Notes: generated from the letters alone by a model not told the origin. A DNA stretch of 64,000 nucleotides from DASUPK01 sp963819715 (GCA_963819715.1 CAWFXE010000002.1:186001-250000), one strand, 5' to 3'; shown: positions 10,064-18,095, counted from the first letter of the stretch. Numbers and translations: made by a program.

Positions 10064-10500
10064 ACCGCGAGTAAGCGCAGCAGCCTGCGGCCCAACACGC
10101 GGTCGCCCTCGATCCTCACTCTGCCGCTGGCGATCTTGCCGAGGGCCTTTCGCCCCCTCGGCCGACGCGGGTCGGGGACGCCGTGGAGGCGGCCCTGCAA
10201 GGTCGGCACGGTGGCGAAGTGGACGATGTCCGGCAGCCGCCCGGAGATCACCAGGTCCGGCTTGCGCGAGTCGCCGTCCTCGACCACCACGCTCCGCGAC
10301 TTGAAGTGGATCCGCAGCGGCGAGAAGTCCTCGGCGAAGCGGAAGACGACGCGGCCGCGCATCTGCGCCGCCAGCTCGGGCTGGCGCGCAACGCCGCGCT
10401 CGATCAATCCGAAGATGCTCGGCGCGACTCCGTCCTCGACCATCCTGCCGAGACGGATGCTGGGGACCTTTCCATTCGAACGCCGGCCGTCACCGTTCAC
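10060..10500 (-). CDS. SCP2 sterol-carrier-like domain protein
   Basis: This 146-residue protein has the strand/helix pattern of SCP2-type lipid-binding domains: an amphipathic N-terminal helix, GRVVFRFAED, then IHFKSRSVVVEDGDSRKPDLVISG and a C-terminal basic segment with KIASGRVRIEGD. SCP2 domains bind acyl-CoA or other hydrophobic ligands. It starts 9 bases after the nucleotidyltransferase stop and is the last gene of the PqqD/kinase/glycosyltransferase operon. The stop overlaps that of the convergent LamG-type gene by four bases. The family call is moderate; the operon role is unknown. Confidence 0.6.
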   Translation of the reverse strand: MNGDGRRSNGKVPSIRLGRMVEDGVAPSIFGLIERGVARQPELAAQMRGRVVFRFAEDFSPLRIHFKSRSVVVEDGDSRKPDLVISGRLPDIVHFATVPTLQGRLHGVPDPRRPRGRKALGKIASGRVRIEGDRVLGRRLLRLLAV

Positions 10501-10509
10501 ATCTCGATC

Positions 10510-12198
10510 CTAGGCGTGGCTGAAGCGAAGCTCCCTTACGAACAGGGCGAGCCTCCTGGGATCCAGTGAGACGCCGAGCTCCATGGGCCGGCACGGCTCG
10601 CGAAAGACGAATGCGATCTCCAGCACGCCATTGCGCTTCAGCGATTCCTCCGGAACCACGAAACGCCGGCTCGGCGGCGAAGCCTGCTCGAGGCGATACG
10701 CCCAATGCTCGACACAGCGATCGTTCGCCCAGATCTCGACGTCCAGCACCGGATGCTTCGCGTGTAGGAGCGGAATTGCCGTGACGTCAACGGCGAGATT
10801 CCCCGTTGGCGAGGGAGTGCGCAAAGCCAGCGCGGACTCGGCCCCGTCGGTCCAGCGTCCGTCCGCTTCGGCGAATGACCAGCCCGCGACGAGGGAGCCT
10901 CGCACCGCCGCGTCATGACGCAGGTCCAGCGACCCGTCCTCGAGCGAGGCAAGATCGGCGGCCGCGGGGGCGCGGCTGCGAACTCGGCGGACCACCGCTC
11001 GCCTGAGCCATGGTGGACGCCCGAGGCCGGCGTAGACCGCCTGAGCCGCCGCCCCCGCCAGGCCGTCGACCCGCCACCGCTCTCCGACGAAAGACGCGAT
11101 GGAGCCGTGCGGAGGCCTCCGCACGAGATCACCGGTTCGCCGGCGGTGATCCTGAAGGGCCAGGAACAGCTCGGCCGACCGACCGTGCTCGTGTGGCATG
11201 CGGCCTCGCAGCGAGATCTCGACCCGCTCCGCGATGGCCGGGCGCCGGAGGCTGAACCCGCGACGGACCCCTGCTGGCGGGACGCGCGCTTCAAGCACCT
11301 GGCTGAGCGCCGCCGTGAGCACATCGACCGCGGGCACGGACCGATCGAGACGGGCCCGCTCGAAGACGCGAGACCAGTCGAATGCCGGGCCGGCCTCCTG
11401 CACGATCAATCCGGCGTCGGCAATCCAGTCGAAGCGTCCGGCGGCGGTCCAGGTGGTGGCGTGAGCGCAGGCATGGTGCACGTGGTCTTCGGGCGCCGGC
11501 ACGTGGGTGAGGACCTCGCCCATGCGGATCTCCTCGGCTCGCTCCCAGAGTGCCTCGTCCGAGGCGTCTCCGGCTCCATGCATCAGGGCGCGCCAGTGAA
11601 GATCGAGCTCGCCCCCGCGGTCGCTTCGGAGCAGGATGGCGTGGTCGGGCGCCAGGTCGGCATCGGTGAGCGGCACAGGGCGATCGATGGCCGGCTGCCA
11701 TCCCACCGCGCACAATCGCTCGACCGCCTCCAGGGCCCGACTGCGGGGAACGAGCAGGTCGAAGTCGGACATCATCCGGACGCCGGAATCCCGGGTCCAC
11801 CGGGCGATCATCGCGGCGCCCTTCAGCAGCATCGTCGGGATGTCCTCCTCGATGAGAGCGGCGATCGCCTGCTCGCCCCCCTCGAGCTGGACCGAGTTGA
11901 GCACCCACGTCCGGCGGTAGACGCCGCGCATCCGCCCGAAGATGGGATCCGTCGCCAGCTCGGCGCCGAGGTTCGAGTAGATCAGCGGCAGCAGCCGATA
12001 CGTGGGGGCATCGGTGGACTCGAAATCGACCAGCGCCCGCCACTCCGTGAAGGCGTCGAGCGCCCGCGGGCCGGGTAACAGAGCCGCCCGCAGAGGAAGC
12101 AGTTGCTCGCGGGTGAGCTGTCGCCGGCGCAACACGGTCTCTAGCTCGCTCGTCGGCGGTCGAGCGCGGCCTTGAGCACGTCGAGCGTCTCCAACCAT
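10510..12198 (-). CDS. Nucleotidyltransferase family protein (PF14907-like)
   Basis: The region TMLLKGAAMIARW followed by RMMSDFDLLV resembles the polymerase-beta-type nucleotidyltransferase core, with the D-x-D metal site in SDFDLLV. The H-x-x-H-rich stretch DHVHHACAHATTW further on is typical of the uncharacterised PF14907 group. The second half is less conserved and ends in beta-rich sequence. ATG 12198 has a strong GGAGGA upstream but overlaps the glycosyltransferase gene by 58 bases; GTG 12135, just after the glycosyltransferase stop, is the main alternative. The transferred nucleotide and acceptor are unknown. In this operon it could activate a sugar or modify a peptide or kinase partner. 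Confidence 0.78.
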   Translation of the reverse strand: MVGDARRAQGRARPPTSELETVLRRRQLTREQLLPLRAALLPGPRALDAFTEWRALVDFESTDAPTYRLLPLIYSNLGAELATDPIFGRMRGVYRRTWVLNSVQLEGGEQAIAALIEEDIPTMLLKGAAMIARWTRDSGVRMMSDFDLLVPRSRALEAVERLCAVGWQPAIDRPVPLTDADLAPDHAILLRSDRGGELDLHWRALMHGAGDASDEALWERAEEIRMGEVLTHVPAPEDHVHHACAHATTWTAAGRFDWIADAGLIVQEAGPAFDWSRVFERARLDRSVPAVDVLTAALSQVLEARVPPAGVRRGFSLRRPAIAERVEISLRGRMPHEHGRSAELFLALQDHRRRTGDLVRRPPHGSIASFVGERWRVDGLAGAAAQAVYAGLGRPPWLRRAVVRRVRSRAPAAADLASLEDGSLDLRHDAAVRGSLVAGWSFAEADGRWTDGAESALALRTPSPTGNLAVDVTAIPLLHAKHPVLDVEIWANDRCVEHWAYRLEQASPPSRRFVVPEESLKRNGVLEIAFVFREPCRPMELGVSLDPRRLALFVRELRFSHA

Positions 12199-12830
12199 TG
12201 CCGGTCGCTCCTCCGGATGCCGAGATTTGCACCGTGGATGCGCCTGCGGGCCACGACCGTCTGCTGCATATGAGCGCTCAGCCCCTGCTCCTGCGCCCGG
12301 AGGTACCAATCGGTGAAGTCGGCGTTGACTCGGGTCTCGTCGAACCTGGCCACGCGGTCGAGGGCTCGGCGCCTGATCAGCATCGTCGTCTTGATGACGC
12401 CCGGCTGCGGGGTAGATGGGATGACGACCCTGTCAGCGAGGGAGGGGTCCGCATCGTCGGACAGGAACTGCTGCACCAGGCCGAAGACGGCATCGGTATC
12501 GGCCTCGCGTTCGAGGACCTCGAGCTGGGTGGCGAGCTTGTCCGGGGCCCAGAGGTCGTCGGCGTCGAGGAAGGCGACGAACTCGCGGCTGGTCGCCTCG
12601 ATGCCGCGGTTGAGCGCGCTCGCGACACCGCCATGCCCCTGCCGGATAGCCGTCAGCCGGTCGCCGTAGCCGGCGATCACCTCCGGCGTTGAATCGCTCG
12701 ATCCGTCATCGACGACCACCAGCTCATCCGGCGGTCGCGTCTGCCCGAGGACGCTGTCGATCGCCTCGCCGACGTAGGCCTCGCCGTCGTAGACGGCGAT
12801 GACTGCGGACACTCCAGCGGGTTCCCTCAC
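12141..12830 (-). CDS. Family 2 glycosyltransferase (second of a pair)
   Basis: A 229-residue GT-A fold protein starts at GTG 12830, overlapping the upstream gene by four bases. Family features are the start VSAVIAVYDGEAYVGEAI, the nucleotide-sugar segment VVVDDGSSDST, and the metal-binding D-x-D in FLDADDLW. It has no transmembrane segment and should transfer a sugar from a nucleotide donor in the cytosol. The end (LKAALDRRR) resembles that of its upstream neighbour, so the two probably arose by duplication. Its place between a kinase-like protein and a nucleotidyltransferase suggests glycan assembly or decoration of a carrier. Confidence 0.88.
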   Translation of the reverse strand: MREPAGVSAVIAVYDGEAYVGEAIDSVLGQTRPPDELVVVDDGSSDSTPEVIAGYGDRLTAIRQGHGGVASALNRGIEATSREFVAFLDADDLWAPDKLATQLEVLEREADTDAVFGLVQQFLSDDADPSLADRVVIPSTPQPGVIKTTMLIRRRALDRVARFDETRVNADFTDWYLRAQEQGLSAHMQQTVVARRRIHGANLGIRRSDRQWLETLDVLKAALDRRRAS

Positions 12831-13513
12831 GAGTTCCCTCGCCGCCGATCGAGCGAGAGCTTCACCGCGGCAAGCTGTCCGCTCGCTGCCGCCTCGATGT
12901 CGTGACTCGTGTTCTTGTCATGCCATCGGTAGATCAGGGTCACGACGTCCAGATTCAGCCGGCGCACGCCGAGATCTCGGGCCCGGACGAGCCACTCGAT
13001 GTCGTCCGCCGCCTTCCCGATGTTCTCGTCGAGCGGGCCGATTCGGTCGAAGACGGAACGGCGGATGAGCGTCGCCGTCAGGTGCGCGCCCGCGGGCGCC
13101 TCGCGGCTGCCCCGCGCCGACCAGGGCCGCCCTGGAAGCGCTCCACCGATGACGCGCATCAGGCCGGAGACGATTCCCACGTCGCGGTTGGCGCGCAGCG
13201 CCTCGGCCTGCACCTCGAGCTTCTCCCGAGGCCACAGGTCGTCGTGGTCCAGGAACGCTATGAGCTCGCCCGTAGCGGCCGACAGCCCGCGATTGCGAGC
13301 CCCCGCCACACCGGTGTTCGACTGGCGGATGCAGCGGACCGGATCGCCGAAGCTCTCGGCGATCTCGGCGGATGCATCGGTCGAGCCGTCATCGACGACG
13401 ATCACCTCGCCCGGAGGCAGGCTCTGGTCGACGGCGCTGCGCAGAGCCTCCTCGAGATATCGCTCGCCGTTGAAGGCCGGGATGATCACGCTGACCTCGG
13501 CGGGTGGGGTCAT
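12827..13513 (-). CDS. Family 2 glycosyltransferase (first of a pair)
   Basis: This 228-residue protein starts at ATG 13513, overlapping the stop of the HPr-kinase-like gene as ATGA. It has VSVIIPAFNGERYLEEAL, VVVDDGSTDAS and FLDHDDLW, the standard GT2 donor-binding and D-x-D features, and lacks membrane segments. It is clearly related to the following glycosyltransferase, and both end in LDRRR. The tight overlaps on both sides indicate translational coupling within the operon. Donor sugar and acceptor cannot be predicted. Confidence 0.88.
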   Translation of the reverse strand: MTPPAEVSVIIPAFNGERYLEEALRSAVDQSLPPGEVIVVDDGSTDASAEIAESFGDPVRCIRQSNTGVAGARNRGLSAATGELIAFLDHDDLWPREKLEVQAEALRANRDVGIVSGLMRVIGGALPGRPWSARGSREAPAGAHLTATLIRRSVFDRIGPLDENIGKAADDIEWLVRARDLGVRRLNLDVVTLIYRWHDKNTSHDIEAAASGQLAAVKLSLDRRRGNS

Positions 13514-14619
13514 GGCGGTCCGACCCCGATCTCCGAGGCGATGATGGCGGGCAGATCGTCGATGTCGTCTCCCAGCTCGAGCTGGTAGGCGGGCGTGGCG
13601 CCGGCGATGCCGGCGATCTTGTCGAATGCGGCCCCCGCCCCCATGCGGAGGAGGTGCATTGTCATCGCACCGATCGCGATGGTCGCCTCCGCCGCGCCGG
13701 CCGGACGCAACCTGGAACGACCCCCACCCGTGATCCTCGGCAGCAGGATCGCCCTGATCGGAAAGCCCCCGAATCGGGAGGGCGGCAGCACGTCGCTCAG
13801 GATCATGTCTCGCTTCTCGACACCGCCCATGGACACGGCTCCGACCTCTGCGGTCCGGAACTCGCTGAAGCGCTTCGCCATGTCTACACAGAGCCGGGCG
13901 CTGCCGTAGAGGTTTCCGACGATTCCCTGCCCATCCCTCGTGGTTATCGCGAGGTAGTCGTCGCCCGCGTAGAGCCATCCCTCGCGCACGCACGAGAGGA
14001 CCGTCGTGGACTTTCCGGCTCCGCTCCCTCCGGCCAACAGCACTCCGCCAGCAGGGCCCCCCACGGCTCCGCCGTGAATCGGCTGCCAGGGCGAATCGAT
14101 GAGCCACGCGTGGAAGATCTCGAGGAACGGCTTGGTGCGCTCGCCCCATGCTCCGAGGACGGAGGGCTCCCTTGCCCAGAGGAACGCGGTGCGATCCGCG
14201 GCATCGTATCCCTGGGCGGCCCAGGGGACCGTCCCTTGGAGAGCGACGAAGCCGCTCGGGCCGTGGACCAGGGTCCTCGGCCCGTGGACGTAAGACGTCT
14301 CCCCATCCCCCTCCTCGCCGAGCACGGGAATCCCCCGAAGGTCCGCCCCGGTGCCGGTGGAGCGCCGATCCCAGGCGCAGATCTCCAGATCCGGCTCAGA
14401 GGAGACGGCGGCGAGCTCGTGGTGCGCGATGGCATCGGTCAGGACGCCGTCCAGGGCGTCACCCGCCAGACGCAGGCGGACGATGCGGCCAAGGACCTCG
14501 AAGTGGAATATCCGTTCGCGACCGCGGGCCGCCTCCTCGAAGAGCGCGCGGTTCCGCGCAACGGCTTCGGCGACGCTGACGGTCGCGCGGCCGGGTTCTC
14601 CGTTGGTTTGCGACTTCAC
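13510..14619 (-). CDS. HPr kinase/phosphorylase-like ATPase
   Basis: The 369-residue protein carries a P-loop, LLAGGSGAGKSTT, around residues 194-206, preceded by IHGGAVGGPAGGV and followed by LYAGDDYLAI, an arrangement like HprK C-terminal kinase domains. The N-terminal 170 residues are unlike the classic HprK N-domain. No HPr or PTS gene is nearby. Family knowledge: HprK-like kinases next to PqqD-like proteins occur in some peptide-modification loci, for example lasso peptide kinases, and in polysaccharide loci. Here it directly follows a PqqD-like gene and is coupled to glycosyltransferases, so it may phosphorylate a peptide, sugar or lipid carrier. That role is inference. Confidence 0.8.
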   Translation of the reverse strand: MKSQTNGEPGRATVSVAEAVARNRALFEEAARGRERIFHFEVLGRIVRLRLAGDALDGVLTDAIAHHELAAVSSEPDLEICAWDRRSTGTGADLRGIPVLGEEGDGETSYVHGPRTLVHGPSGFVALQGTVPWAAQGYDAADRTAFLWAREPSVLGAWGERTKPFLEIFHAWLIDSPWQPIHGGAVGGPAGGVLLAGGSGAGKSTTVLSCVREGWLYAGDDYLAITTRDGQGIVGNLYGSARLCVDMAKRFSEFRTAEVGAVSMGGVEKRDMILSDVLPPSRFGGFPIRAILLPRITGGGRSRLRPAGAAEATIAIGAMTMHLLRMGAGAAFDKIAGIAGATPAYQLELGDDIDDLPAIIASEIGVGPP

Positions 14620-14639
14620 CTGGCCGCCTTCCGGCCGGC

Positions 14640-15083
14640 TCAGGGCACTGCGGGGGTGTGGGGCCAGCCGGCATCGTCGACCTCGTGGATCGGGTCCAGC
14701 AGGAGAAGGTCCTGCATGTCCGTGAATCGCTCGATCTCGGGGGCCGTGAAGGGCGCGTTCTCCGCCGCCGGAAGGGAAGCTCCGCCCGGCGCGAGGGAGT
14801 CATCGCCGACGATCAGCCGAGCCTTCGCAAGCTCGCCGAGCACTGTGTCGACGGCGTTCCCGATCTCGGTCGCAGGTGCCTCATAGCGCTCGCCGAGCGC
14901 GTCGCTGATCTGCTCCGGCGTCGCGCTCTCCTCGATGAGCTTCCAGACGTCCACGCCGGTGCCCCTCAGGCTGAAGTACGTCCCAGATTGCATCTCGAGG
15001 ACGACGACCTCGTCGTCGAAGACCTTGCTGTGAACGTTCGCGCCCGCCACCCGCAATGGGATGCTTGGATGCAGTTCCTCCAC
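14640..15083 (-). CDS. PqqD-like protein with extra C-terminal segment
   Basis: Residues 1-95 match PqqD/RRE-type domains: a short beta region (VVVLEMQSGTYFSLRGTG), then GVDVWKLIEE and winged-helix-like helices. PqqD domains bind leader peptides and deliver them to modifying enzymes. Here a Gly/Ala/Pro linker leads to a further 35 residues with FTAPEIERFTDMQDLLLLDP and a closing I-H-E-V-D-D-A-G-W-P. That part is not in PqqD itself and looks like a separate conserved peptide module. The GTG start lies 11 bases after the thioesterase stop, so the operon may begin upstream at the HxlR-facing promoter. Confidence 0.82.
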   Translation of the reverse strand: MEELHPSIPLRVAGANVHSKVFDDEVVVLEMQSGTYFSLRGTGVDVWKLIEESATPEQISDALGERYEAPATEIGNAVDTVLGELAKARLIVGDDSLAPGGASLPAAENAPFTAPEIERFTDMQDLLLLDPIHEVDDAGWPHTPAVP

Positions 15084-15094
15084 CGCCGCCTACG

Positions 15095-15598
15095 CTAGAG
15101 GATCAGGCAGGTGCTGGTTCCCGTCGCAAGCAGCTTCCCGCTCTCGATCGAGGTCAGCTTCGCCTCGGCGGTCGCAGTCTTGCGGCCACGGTGAATCACA
15201 ACGGACTCGGCCCGGACGGCGCCGGTGTCACGGAGGATCGGCCGCAGATACTTCACCTCGAGAGTCTGGCTCGTATAGCCCTCGCCCTTGGCGCAGGTGG
15301 TGTGCACCGAACAGCCGAGTGCGGAGTCGAGGATCGTCGAGGCGTAGCCGCCGTGCACCACGCCGATCGGGTTGTAGTGCTCCTCCCCGGGCTCGCCGAC
15401 GAAGATCGCCCTCCCCTCCTCCAGCAGCTCGATGGAGAAGTTCATGACCACGGCGATCGGCGGCGGCGGGATCTCGCTCGACTGAATCGCGCGGACGTAG
15501 TCGAGGCCGGCCATCTGGGCGCCGACGGCGGCGCTCGCCATCGGGTCCTGCCAGCTGATCGTCCGGGTCCGAGTCCCCTCGGACGCCTCGACGCTCAA
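15095..15598 (-). CDS. PaaI-family hotdog thioesterase
   Basis: The 167-residue protein contains the PaaI/4HBT pattern YNPIGVVHGGYASTILDSA, in which the HGG turn and following Asp belong to the active site, and a C-terminal TATAEAKLTS strand. It should hydrolyse acyl-CoA thioesters, probably aromatic or hydroxylated ones. The start overlaps the stop of the small upstream gene by four bases, and its stop is 11 bases before the PqqD-like gene. Expression is probably controlled from the divergent HxlR region. Confidence 0.87.
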   Translation of the reverse strand: MSVEASEGTRTRTISWQDPMASAAVGAQMAGLDYVRAIQSSEIPPPPIAVVMNFSIELLEEGRAIFVGEPGEEHYNPIGVVHGGYASTILDSALGCSVHTTCAKGEGYTSQTLEVKYLRPILRDTGAVRAESVVIHRGRKTATAEAKLTSIESGKLLATGTSTCLIL

Positions 15599-15738
15599 GC
15601 CCGCCCCCGGCGTCGGCGGGCGCGCTTGCGCCCGCCGTCCTCGCGATCCCTGCGGACCGGATAGCTGAGGTCCGCCTGGATCTCCTCGGGACTGATCCGG
15701 ACCCGCTCGGGGTGAAACTCGAATCGGAGTGCTCTCAT
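15595..15738 (-). CDS. Small basic protein (47 aa) coupled to thioesterase
   Basis: A 47-residue protein starting at ATG 15738 is preceded by AAAGAGG at a suitable distance and overlaps the thioesterase start by four bases. It begins MRALRFEFHPERVRISPEE and ends in a strongly Arg/Lys-rich tail. It is the first gene reading left from the HxlR intergenic region. I do not recognise the family. The ribosome-binding site and the overlap argue that it is translated. Confidence 0.5.
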   Translation of the reverse strand: MRALRFEFHPERVRISPEEIQADLSYPVRRDREDGGRKRARRRRGRA

Positions 15739-15763
15739 GGCCGAGCCTCTTTTCGTGGTGTTA

Positions 15764-15822
15764 GTTGCTTCACGCAACCTCCAATGGGCCGCACCCTAGC
15801 AGCGTGAGTTGCATGACGCAAC
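15764..15822. promoter_or_regulatory. Two identical-arm palindromes: HxlR operator candidates
   Basis: GTTGC-N5-GCAAC occurs twice: 15764-15778 and 15808-15822. Spacers differ (TTCAC and ATGAC) but the arms are identical, and the second site extends to AGTTGC/GCAACT. They are 44 bases apart, about four helical turns, on one face of the DNA, in the divergent region between the small gene/thioesterase operon and an HxlR regulator. This is the arrangement expected for autoregulation and control of the divergent operon. Confidence 0.65.
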
Positions 15823-15844
15823 TGAGTGTGCGAACATCACAGTC

Positions 15845-16336
15845 GTGCTCGGCAAGGAATACGAAGGACAGATCTGCTCCATCGCCCGCAGCCTCGAGCT
15901 GGTCGGCGAACGCTGGACGCTCCTCGTCGTCCGCGAGATCTTCCACGGCCGGCGCAAGTTCTCCGAGATGCAGCGAACCCTCGGCGTCGCGCGCAACGTG
16001 CTCACCTCTCGCCTGCAGAGCATGGTCGACGAGGGCATCCTCGAGCGCCGTCCCTACAGCGAGCGGCCCGAGCGCTACGAGTACTTCCTCACCCAGAAGG
16101 GCCTTGATCTCTGGCCGGTGATGATCTCGCTGATGTATTGGGGCGACAAGTACGAGCCGCATCCCGGCGGTCCCCCCTCCATCGTCATCCACAAGGAATG
16201 CGGCGGCAAGATCGATGACCGCCGGATCTGCACGAAGTGCGGCAAGCACCTCGAGGTGCGTGAGGCGCGCGCCGTTGATGGACCTGGCGTCGAGAAGGCC
16301 CTAGCGGCTGCCAGGCCGGTCAAAGTCGGAGCGTAG
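15845..16336 (+). CDS. HxlR-family transcriptional regulator with C-terminal extension
   Basis: The winged-helix core begins CSIARSLELVGERWTLLVVR and contains KFSEMQRTLGVARNVLTSRL, characteristic of HxlR/MarR-like regulators. A TTG at 15809 gives a longer product, but it lies inside a palindrome, and GTG 15845 gives the short lead-in usual for the family, so I chose the latter; neither has a good ribosome-binding site. The C-terminal part has Cys residues in KECGGK and ICTKCGKH, resembling a small zinc ribbon, which is an extension beyond the basic family. It probably represses the divergent thioesterase operon. Confidence 0.85.
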   Translation: MLGKEYEGQICSIARSLELVGERWTLLVVREIFHGRRKFSEMQRTLGVARNVLTSRLQSMVDEGILERRPYSERPERYEYFLTQKGLDLWPVMISLMYWGDKYEPHPGGPPSIVIHKECGGKIDDRRICTKCGKHLEVREARAVDGPGVEKALAAARPVKVGA

Positions 16337-16363
16337 GGCGAAGCCCGAAGCGACTTAGGTTGG

Positions 16364-16400
16364 CCGGCCGCTCGCGGCCGCGATCTGATGGCGAAGCCGT
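16364..16400 (+). repeat. 37-bp palindromic intergenic repeat, copy A
   Basis: This copy matches the one at 27385-27421 at 34 of 37 positions and a reverse-strand copy at 21758-21794. The element has a GC-rich stem (GGCC/GGCC around a 6-base loop) followed by GATCTGATGGCGAAGCCGT, whose GGCGAAGCC can fold again. It lies just upstream of the acyl-CoA dehydrogenase start. It looks like a REP-type dispersed repeat. Confidence 0.7.
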
Positions 16401-16419
16401 CCCTAGACTCCTGCTCCCC

Positions 16420-17565
16420 ATGGACTTCGACCTGACCGACGAGCAGCGGCTGCTGCGCGACACCGTCCGCGACTTCGCCAATCAGGAGGTGAAGCCGGTC
16501 GCCGAGGAGCTCGACCGCACCAAGGCCTTCCCCTACGAGCTCGTGGCGAAGATGGGCGAGCTCGGCCTCATGGGCATCCCCTTCCCCGAGCAGTACGGCG
16601 GCGGCGGCGCGGACACGTTGACCTACGCGCTGGCGGTGGAGGAGCTCACCAGGATCGACTCCTCGGTGGCGATCACGATGGCGGCCCACACCTCGCTCGG
16701 GACCATGCCGATCCACCTCTGGGGCACCGACGAGCAGAAGGACGACTGGCTCCCCCAGCTCTGCAGCGGCCAGAAGCTCGCGGCGTTCGGGCTGACCGAG
16801 CCCGAGGCCGGGTCCGACGCCGGCAACACCCACACCCGCGCCGCGCTCGAGGACGGCGAGTGGGTCGTGAACGGCACGAAGCAGTTCATCACCAACTCTG
16901 GGACCGATATCTCCGGCTGCGTGACGATCACCGCGGTCACCGGCGAGGGGAACGGAAACAAGGAGATCTCCAACATCATCGTCCCCAACGGGACGCCGGG
17001 CTACGAGGTGGGCGAGGCCTACCGGAAGATGGGCTGGAACGCCTCGGACACGCGCCCTCTCTCCTTCGACGACTGCCGTGTCCCCGAGTGCAATCTTCTC
17101 GGCCCGCGCGGGCAGGGCTTCAAGCAGTTCCTGGCGATCCTCGACGGCGGCCGGATCGGGGTCGCGGCGATGGGCGTCGGCCTCGCGCAGGGCGCCCTCG
17201 ACGAGGCGATCTCGTATTCGAAGGAGCGCCAGGCCTTCGGCCAGCCGATCGGGAAATTCCAGGCGATCCAGGCGAAGATCGCCGACCTATCGGCGCAGAT
17301 CGAGGCGGCCCGCCTGCTGGTCTACCGCGCCGCCATCGAGAAGGACCGTGGCGAGTCATTCACCCTGACCGCCGCCCAGGCCAAGCTGATCACCGGCCGG
17401 CTCGCGGTCCGCGCCACCGAGGAGGCCGTCCAGATCCACGGCGGCTACGGCTATATCGAGGAGTACCCGGTGTGCCGCTTCTACCGCGACGCGAAGATCC
17501 TCACCATCGGCGAGGGCACCGACGAGGTGCAGCAGATGGTGATCGCGCGCCAGCTGGGCGTGTAA
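16420..17565 (+). CDS. Acyl-CoA dehydrogenase
   Basis: The 381-residue flavoprotein has the family layout: an alpha domain beginning MDFDLTDEQRLLRDTVRDF, the FAD-contact segment FGLTEPEAGSDAG, WVVNGTKQFITNSG, and a C-terminal helical domain with QIHGGYGYIEEYPVCRFYRD and IGEGTDEVQ; the catalytic Glu is expected in the last of these. It introduces the alpha,beta double bond of an acyl-CoA and passes electrons to ETF. ATG 16420 was chosen because family homology starts there and the preceding 60 bases contain a dispersed repeat. With the mutase, MeaB and thiolase it suggests short or branched acyl-CoA catabolism. Confidence 0.93.
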   Translation: MDFDLTDEQRLLRDTVRDFANQEVKPVAEELDRTKAFPYELVAKMGELGLMGIPFPEQYGGGGADTLTYALAVEELTRIDSSVAITMAAHTSLGTMPIHLWGTDEQKDDWLPQLCSGQKLAAFGLTEPEAGSDAGNTHTRAALEDGEWVVNGTKQFITNSGTDISGCVTITAVTGEGNGNKEISNIIVPNGTPGYEVGEAYRKMGWNASDTRPLSFDDCRVPECNLLGPRGQGFKQFLAILDGGRIGVAAMGVGLAQGALDEAISYSKERQAFGQPIGKFQAIQAKIADLSAQIEAARLLVYRAAIEKDRGESFTLTAAQAKLITGRLAVRATEEAVQIHGGYGYIEEYPVCRFYRDAKILTIGEGTDEVQQMVIARQLGV

Positions 17566-17642
17566 TCGCCCGCATTTGCCGAGAGTCTGCGCGTCCGAAA
17601 TCTTCAAGCCACGTCTACGGCTGTCACGTACGGTGGACTGCC

Positions 17643-18059
17643 GTGAACGTCCTCTTCATCGCCGGCTTCGCCGTGATCGCCTCCGACCCGCCTAAGAGCC
17701 GCGCGCTCTACGTCGAGGCCCTTGGCCTCCCGCTAGCCGCCGGCGAGGACGGGGAGTACTGGCACAGTGAGAAGATCGCCGGCAGCAAGCACTTCGGCGT
17801 CTGGCCGTTATCGCAGGCTGCGGAGGCGTGCTTCGGCACTCCATCGTGGCCCGAGGAGCTGCCCGTTCCGCAGGCGAGCGTCGAATTCGAGGTCGAGGAC
17901 GCCGACGCGGTGGCAGCGGGTGGCGAGGAGCTCAAACGCGCGGGCTTCGAGCTGCTGCACCCCGCGCGCTTGGAGCCGTGGGGCCAGACCGTGGTCCGGC
18001 TTCTTTCGAGCGACGGACTGATCGTGGGCGTTTCGTATGCCCCGTCGCTCCACGACTGA
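17643..18059 (+). CDS. VOC (glyoxalase/bleomycin-resistance) family protein
   Basis: This 138-residue protein starts at GTG 17643. It has paired beta-alpha-beta-beta-beta units: FAVIASDPPKSRALYVEALGL opens the first and SVEFEVEDADAVAAGGEELK the second, ending GQTVVRLLSSDGLIVGVSY. Family members use this fold for metal-dependent isomerases, dioxygenases or drug-binding proteins. The substrate cannot be predicted. It lies downstream of the acyl-CoA dehydrogenase and converges on the PRC-barrel gene. Confidence 0.75.
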   Translation: MNVLFIAGFAVIASDPPKSRALYVEALGLPLAAGEDGEYWHSEKIAGSKHFGVWPLSQAAEACFGTPSWPEELPVPQASVEFEVEDADAVAAGGEELKRAGFELLHPARLEPWGQTVVRLLSSDGLIVGVSYAPSLHD

Positions 18060-18095
18060 GATGCGATCCGACGACGCGGGAGGCTCCGCGCACAG

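Noticed and set aside
13510..14619. True HPr kinase controlling a phosphotransferase system
   Set aside because: No HPr or PTS gene is present, the N-terminal half is unlike HprK, and the neighbours are PqqD-like and glycosyltransferase genes.
10060..15083. Lasso peptide cluster
   Set aside because: PqqD-like and kinase-like genes fit, but the cyclase and the transglutaminase-like leader protease are absent and no clear precursor gene is seen.
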